From assembly GCA_041163765.1 (NCBI GenBank), contig JBEAQS010000137.1:1-16472 (forward strand): a DNA stretch of 16,472 bases, read 5' to 3'. Both the position numbers and the translations under genes were made by a program. This DNA is from MAG-120531 sp041163765 (GTDB lineage: Bacteria; Bacteroidota; Bacteroidia; Flavobacteriales; Flavobacteriaceae). Within the stretch, counting starts at the first letter, position 1, and each line of letters begins with the position of its first letter. The notes beneath the pieces are model-generated. The model worked only from the letters and a program-made list of their open reading frames with translations. It did not search any database and was not told the DNA's origin. Shown here in pieces: positions 12,173 through 16,472 of the stretch.

Positions 12173-14944
12173 TTGTCTGCATTAGATCCCAAAAAACACA
12201 TCATCATTGAAGGTGCACAAATGCATAACCTCAAAGACATCGATGTGGCGTTACCCAGAAACAAATGGATTGTAATCACAGGTGTTTCGGGGTCAGGAAA
12301 GTCTAGTCTGGCCTTTGACACATTGTATGCTGAGGGACAGAGAAGGTATGTGGAGAGTCTTTCCGCTTATGCGCGACAATTTTTGGGAAAATTAGAAAAG
12401 CCCAAGGTGCGTTCCATTAAGGGTATAGCTCCTGCTATAGCGATTGAGCAAAAAGTGCGTACCAACAATCCTCGATCTACTGTGGGAACAACTACAGAGA
12501 TCTATGACTACCTAAAACTATTGTATGCACGCGTAGGTAGTACCATTGACCCAACTACTGGAAGTATCGTAAAAAAGCAAGACATCCAAGATGTATGGCA
12601 CTACCTACAACAACAGCAGAACGGTGATCGATTTTTGTTGCTTTCCCCCAAAGAAGTCCATCCGACACACAGCCCAGAACAGATAAAACAATTATTGATT
12701 GCCCAAGGATATGCTCGGGTATGGCAAAAAAATAAAGTCTTCACTATTCAAGAAGCAGATTTAGCCAACCCTTATGAATTAGTTATCGACCGGATCGTGT
12801 TACATCTGGATGATGAAGATTTTGAACAAAGACTCAAGGGGGCGATCGAGCTCGCCTTTTTTGAGGGTAAGGGAAGCTGCCTCATCAGAGATACCGAAGG
12901 TTTCGTTCAGGTGGCCTTCAACAATCGATTTCAATCAAATGGCGTGGAGTTTTTAGAACCATCGCCAAACTTGTTTAGTTTTAACAATCCCTACGGGGCA
13001 TGCCCCCAATGTGAGGGGTACGGTGATTTAGTAGGTATTGATCCTGATTTAGTCATTCCTAACTCCTCTTTAACGCTTTATGAGGGGGCCATTGCCCCAT
13101 GGAAAGGTGAACGATTGCAACGCTTTAAAGATAAAATGATTGAAAAAGCATCCTTGGTCAATCTTCCTATTCACACTCCCTGGCATCAACTCACCAAAGA
13201 ACAACAACGGGTAGTTTGGCATGAAACTAAGGCATTTAAGGGCTTACATCTGTTTTTTTCCCAATTAGAACAAGAAAATTATAAGATTCAGAACAGGGTC
13301 TTGTTATCCAGGTATCGAGGAAAAACAACGTGTCCGAGCTGTCATGGCAAACGATTAAGGCCCGAAGCATTTATGGTATTTGTCGGGGGACAAGATATAG
13401 GTACTTTGATGGATATGCCTATCGAAAACCTCTACCGTTTTTTTGAACAATGGGAACCGAGCCCGGAAGAGTGGGCCGTGGGAAAAAGATTGATTTTGGA
13501 GATAAAAAGCAGGTTGCAGTATTTAATTCAAGTGGGACTGCCTTACCTCACGTTGAATCGAAAATCCAACAGCTTATCGGGTGGTGAAAGCCAACGTATT
13601 CACCTAGCTACTTCATTGGGAAGTAGCTTAGTTGGCTCGATGTACATACTTGACGAACCCAGTATTGGACTACATCCCAGAGACACAGCGCATTTGATAA
13701 AAGTATTGCAATCGCTTAGGGATTTGGGAAACACAGTGATCTGTGTGGAACACGATGAAGATATGATGAGGGCTTGTGATTGGTTGGTTGACATAGGGCC
13801 AGAAGCTGGCGTTCTTGGCGGTAATGTTACCGCTTCGGGGACATTAGAGGATCTGCTGCACACCAACTCCTTAACGGCCGATTACCTACATGGACGAAAA
13901 GAACTGGAATTGCCCAAAAAAAGACGGTCCTCCAAGGACTCAATTTCGATTACAGGTGCTCGTTCTCAAAATTTAAAAAACATCAACATTTCATTTCCGC
14001 TGCATACGATCACTGCAGTGACTGGAGTTTCTGGCAGTGGTAAGAGCACGCTGGTTAAATCACTTATCTATCCATTACTGCAAAAGAAATTCACTGGCAC
14101 AAGCGACAAGATTGGGCCTCATGATACTTTTGAGGTGACAAGTCAAGATCTAGGAGGAGTTGAGTGGATTGATCAAAACCCTATAGGCCGATCTTCCAGG
14201 TCTAATCCAGTTACCTATATCAAGGCATACGACGATATCAGAAGCCTGTATGCCGGGCTTCCTTTAAGTAAAAATAGAGGCTATCAAGCCAAACATTTTT
14301 CATTCAATGTAGCTGGCGGCCGATGTGAAAAATGCCAAGGTGAAGGAAGTATAACGATCGAAATGCAATTCATGGCAGATGTTCATATTGAATGTGATCA
14401 GTGTCAGGGCAAGCGTTTTCAGTCGGAAATTCTGGAGATTAAATTTCAAGAAAAAAATATTTTTGAACTTTTACAATGCACCGTAGCTGAGGCCTTAGAC
14501 TTTTTTACCGAACATGGTCAAAAAAAGATCGCTCAAAAACTTAAAGCTTTGGACGATGTAGGATTAGGTTATGTCGCTTTAGGCCAATCCTCTGCTACCC
14601 TATCAGGAGGTGAAGCCCAAAGGATCAAGCTGGCTAGTTTTCTGCTCAAAGGACAAAACGAAGCGAAAACACTCTTTATTTTTGATGAGCCTACCACGGG
14701 GTTGCACCTACACGATATTAAAAAACTCCTCAAATCATTTAACGCATTAATCGATAAAGGACACAGTATTCTGTTGGTGGAACACCACATGGATGTCGTG
14801 AAATCAGCGGATTACGTCATTGATTTAGGCCCAGAGGCAGGTGAGCACGGAGGGAATTTGGTCGTTATGGGGACTCCCGAAGAGGTGGCAAATCACCCGG
14901 AATCCTATACAGGTCAGGCGCTGAAAAAATATTTATTGGCCTAG
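12173..14944 (+). CDS. uvrA: Excinuclease ABC subunit A
   Basis: UvrA is the damage-sensing ATPase of nucleotide excision repair; it loads UvrB on DNA. The 923-residue protein has two ABC modules. The N-terminal one has Walker A GVSGSGKSS at 37-45 and, far downstream, NSLSGGESQR with LDEPSIGLHPRD; the C-terminal one has GVSGSGKST at 618-626, ATLSGGEAQR and FDEPTTGLHLHD. Zinc-module cysteines are complete: 277/280, 387/390, and the CX2C-X19-CX2C set 718/721/741/744. The start is a TTG at 12173. A TAA stop lies two codons before it, and the first ATG (12221) would cut into the conserved IIEGAQMHNLK strand. Length is slightly under the usual 930-950. The stop shares CTAG with the convergent flippase stop. 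No lexA-type box is recognisable upstream. Confidence 0.97.
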   Translation: MSALDPKKHIIIEGAQMHNLKDIDVALPRNKWIVITGVSGSGKSSLAFDTLYAEGQRRYVESLSAYARQFLGKLEKPKVRSIKGIAPAIAIEQKVRTNNPRSTVGTTTEIYDYLKLLYARVGSTIDPTTGSIVKKQDIQDVWHYLQQQQNGDRFLLLSPKEVHPTHSPEQIKQLLIAQGYARVWQKNKVFTIQEADLANPYELVIDRIVLHLDDEDFEQRLKGAIELAFFEGKGSCLIRDTEGFVQVAFNNRFQSNGVEFLEPSPNLFSFNNPYGACPQCEGYGDLVGIDPDLVIPNSSLTLYEGAIAPWKGERLQRFKDKMIEKASLVNLPIHTPWHQLTKEQQRVVWHETKAFKGLHLFFSQLEQENYKIQNRVLLSRYRGKTTCPSCHGKRLRPEAFMVFVGGQDIGTLMDMPIENLYRFFEQWEPSPEEWAVGKRLILEIKSRLQYLIQVGLPYLTLNRKSNSLSGGESQRIHLATSLGSSLVGSMYILDEPSIGLHPRDTAHLIKVLQSLRDLGNTVICVEHDEDMMRACDWLVDIGPEAGVLGGNVTASGTLEDLLHTNSLTADYLHGRKELELPKKRRSSKDSISITGARSQNLKNINISFPLHTITAVTGVSGSGKSTLVKSLIYPLLQKKFTGTSDKIGPHDTFEVTSQDLGGVEWIDQNPIGRSSRSNPVTYIKAYDDIRSLYAGLPLSKNRGYQAKHFSFNVAGGRCEKCQGEGSITIEMQFMADVHIECDQCQGKRFQSEILEIKFQEKNIFELLQCTVAEALDFFTEHGQKKIAQKLKALDDVGLGYVALGQSSATLSGGEAQRIKLASFLLKGQNEAKTLFIFDEPTTGLHLHDIKKLLKSFNALIDKGHSILLVEHHMDVVKSADYVIDLGPEAGEHGGNLVVMGTPEEVANHPESYTGQALKKYLLA

Positions 14945-16389
14945 TTTTTAGGCCAAATAGATCGGTACTCGATCATTCCTAATCGATAAATACCCCACAA
15001 ATAAAGTACACTTACCGTAAGGGCCGTTGCTGCCATTTGGGCTAATACAGGTAAATTAATCAGTGAAAATAGCTGGTCTGTTACCCACCAGCTTAGCGCC
15101 CCCCAAACAAGTATGAGTGCCATTTTGGGTTGCCATGGATGTACCTTAATCCAAGAGTATACCGCCCACACTTTAGCGCATTGATATAGGAGCATGGCTG
15201 CTAGAGAAGCCCAGGCAGCACCAATTATGCCAAATTGCGGAATCAACCACAGATTGAATCCAATAGTACAAATTGCCATCACTACTCCCGTATACAAGAC
15301 CCATTTGTATTTTGGCGCATTGAGTAACAGGGCATTATTGATACCCATACTAGCTTCCATCCACTTGCTGATACCGATGAGTAACAAGACCCAAAGTGCC
15401 GACTGATATCCATCAGGAAGCAACGAAAACAGATCCGGGGCCGTACTCCACAACACCAGCAACACCCATCCCGAGGTCCAACTGAGTTGAATAGCTGACT
15501 CCAGATAACGGCTCTTTAACACCTCCCATTGGCCGGAAGCAATCCATTGAGCAGACAACGGCAAAGCGATTTGATGCGTGGCACGTGCTGGAACAGATAC
15601 CATAGTAGCCATAAATACGGCAACGGTGTAATAAGCTACCTCAGACAAGGGCAAGAATTGATGAATCATCACTTTATCTATTTCTAGAATTACCAACGCC
15701 ACGGCGGTACCCAAAACGACAAAAAGGCCATAGGATAAATAATCCCTAAAAAAAGAAGGGATTCCCCAAGCCAAAACTGGACGGACAATAGCTACACTGT
15801 ACATAGCCATGGCTAGTGTTCTCACGAGATAAATCAGCACCAGTGCGAAAAATAACTGATCTGAAGAGATCCAACCAACATACATCATCAGCAAAACAAC
15901 CGTGGTCAGCAATCTGTGACTCACTTCTTTGAGCACATTGCCAAAAACTGACCTCAATCTAGCCTTGGCCAGGGCGTAAAAGACCTCAAAATAAGCCATT
16001 AAAGCACCTATAGCCCAAAAATGCATTAAATATGGAGCTACCTTATCTGGTGACTGAACCCAATGTTCAGCGGCTACATCTCCCCACATCGCCACCAAAA
16101 TACCCATGGGGATGACAATCACTAAGGGCCACCACAACATCCATCCTAAAAACTTCGCTTTTTCGTGATCATCGTCGATAGCGGGAAAAAACTTAAGGAG
16201 TGTATTCGGCACACCCATAGTCATCCACGGCATCATCAAGGTAGCTGCGGCCAAAACCCATGAAAGCAGTCCATAGGTGGTCACCTCTAGCACGTGGACA
16301 TAAAGCACCAGTGTATTGAGCGCACCCAACGCAAACCCTGCATAGGTACTAACCGCATTGACAACAGATTGCTTATAGAGTGAACTCAT
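14941..16389 (-). CDS. Polysaccharide flippase, Wzx/MOP superfamily
   Basis: This 482-residue, strongly hydrophobic protein has about 12-14 predicted membrane helices spread over its whole length, starting with a short cytoplasmic N-terminus (SSLYKQSVVNAVSTYAGFALG) typical of the oligosaccharide flippase branch of the MOP superfamily. These proteins move lipid-linked oligosaccharide repeat units across the inner membrane for capsule, O-antigen or exopolysaccharide assembly. Polar and charged residues inside helices (for example LEIDKVMIHQF near 230, GIINNALLLNAPKYKW-type segment near 350) fit this family. The substrate cannot be read. Upstream, beyond 16389, a - strand frame runs into it with overlap, so it is likely inside a surface-polysaccharide operon. 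Its stop shares CTAG with uvrA. Confidence 0.87.
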   Translation of the reverse strand: MSSLYKQSVVNAVSTYAGFALGALNTLVLYVHVLEVTTYGLLSWVLAAATLMMPWMTMGVPNTLLKFFPAIDDDHEKAKFLGWMLWWPLVIVIPMGILVAMWGDVAAEHWVQSPDKVAPYLMHFWAIGALMAYFEVFYALAKARLRSVFGNVLKEVSHRLLTTVVLLMMYVGWISSDQLFFALVLIYLVRTLAMAMYSVAIVRPVLAWGIPSFFRDYLSYGLFVVLGTAVALVILEIDKVMIHQFLPLSEVAYYTVAVFMATMVSVPARATHQIALPLSAQWIASGQWEVLKSRYLESAIQLSWTSGWVLLVLWSTAPDLFSLLPDGYQSALWVLLLIGISKWMEASMGINNALLLNAPKYKWVLYTGVVMAICTIGFNLWLIPQFGIIGAAWASLAAMLLYQCAKVWAVYSWIKVHPWQPKMALILVWGALSWWVTDQLFSLINLPVLAQMAATALTVSVLYLWGIYRLGMIEYRSIWPKN

Positions 16390-16472
16390 GTAGTAATGTC
16401 GCTAATTGATGGGTTCGGTTCTGTCGGGTATAGCCGTCAATTCCTGTGGGCCTCGTGGCTGGTTGTCCATCC
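16373..16472 (-). CDS. Possible C-terminal end of a gene upstream of the flippase
   Basis: On the - strand a frame enters at the window edge and runs 32 codons to a TAA at 16375-16373, overlapping the flippase start by 17 bases. The end reads GIDGYTRQNRTHQLATLLHEF, which distantly resembles the last helix region of GT4 glycosyltransferases (a G.dGy turn, then a LA.LL helix). That would fit a polysaccharide locus. Two other frames are also open over most of this short stretch: one on the same strand to a TAG 14 bases before the flippase start, and one + strand frame from ATG 16396. The choice rests on overlap style alone, so confidence is low. Confidence 0.35.
   Translation of the reverse strand, partial: DGQPATRPTGIDGYTRQNRTHQLATLLHEFTL

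Noticed and set aside
16396..16472. + strand gene starting at ATG 16396 and leaving the window
   Set aside because: It would begin six bases from the divergent flippase start, leaving no space for promoters. The overlapping - strand frame fits an operon better, though neither can be proved from 77 bases.
1..16472. CRISPR arrays, insertion sequences, tRNA or rRNA genes
   Set aside because: No regularly spaced repeats, transposase motifs with terminal repeats, or tRNA/rRNA sequence patterns were seen on either strand.

Overview
The window reads as a gene-dense piece of a Bacteroidota chromosome, most likely from the Flavobacteriales. Three things point there: the gene families present (a short SerA without an ACT domain, a TIGR02757 protein, a DUF6787-like membrane protein, a dihydroorotase-like protein without metal-site histidines, an Nth without an iron-sulfur cluster), several TAnnTTTG promoter elements, and the near absence of Shine-Dalgarno sites. 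I see no tRNA, rRNA, CRISPR array, insertion sequence or phage gene. No gene-free stretch exceeds 200 bases.

Region 1 (1-4144, + strand) is a tightly packed run. It holds the tail of a LuxC-like acyl-CoA reductase, serC and serA (two of the three steps from 3-phosphoglycerate to serine), a small membrane protein, a LolD-type ABC ATPase and a TIGR02757 protein. From serC onward neighbours are 1 base apart or overlap by 11-17 bases, so the run is probably one operon. Region 2 (4180-7998, + strand) holds an exported S10-type serine peptidase, then a hairpin, then a three-gene overlapping unit: a dihydroorotase paralogue that probably lacks a working metal site, a DUF4870-like membrane protein and a phospholipase/carboxylesterase-type hydrolase.

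Region 3 (7959-11983) alternates strands. It holds a PhnP-like metallo-beta-lactamase-fold hydrolase (-), a large conserved protein of unknown function (+), a Bcp-type peroxiredoxin (-), endonuclease III (+) and an ECF sigma factor (-). Region 4 (12143-16472) has uvrA (+, TTG start) facing a polysaccharide flippase (-), which probably belongs to a cell-surface polysaccharide locus running off the right edge.

No new multi-gene system is visible; most of this is housekeeping. The best leads are protein variants and genome architecture: a dihydroorotase missing three of four metal-binding histidines, an endonuclease III without the cluster cysteines, an uncharacterised 486-residue protein, and the fact that all four convergent gene pairs overlap at their 3' ends, two of them sharing the palindrome CTAG as both stop codons.
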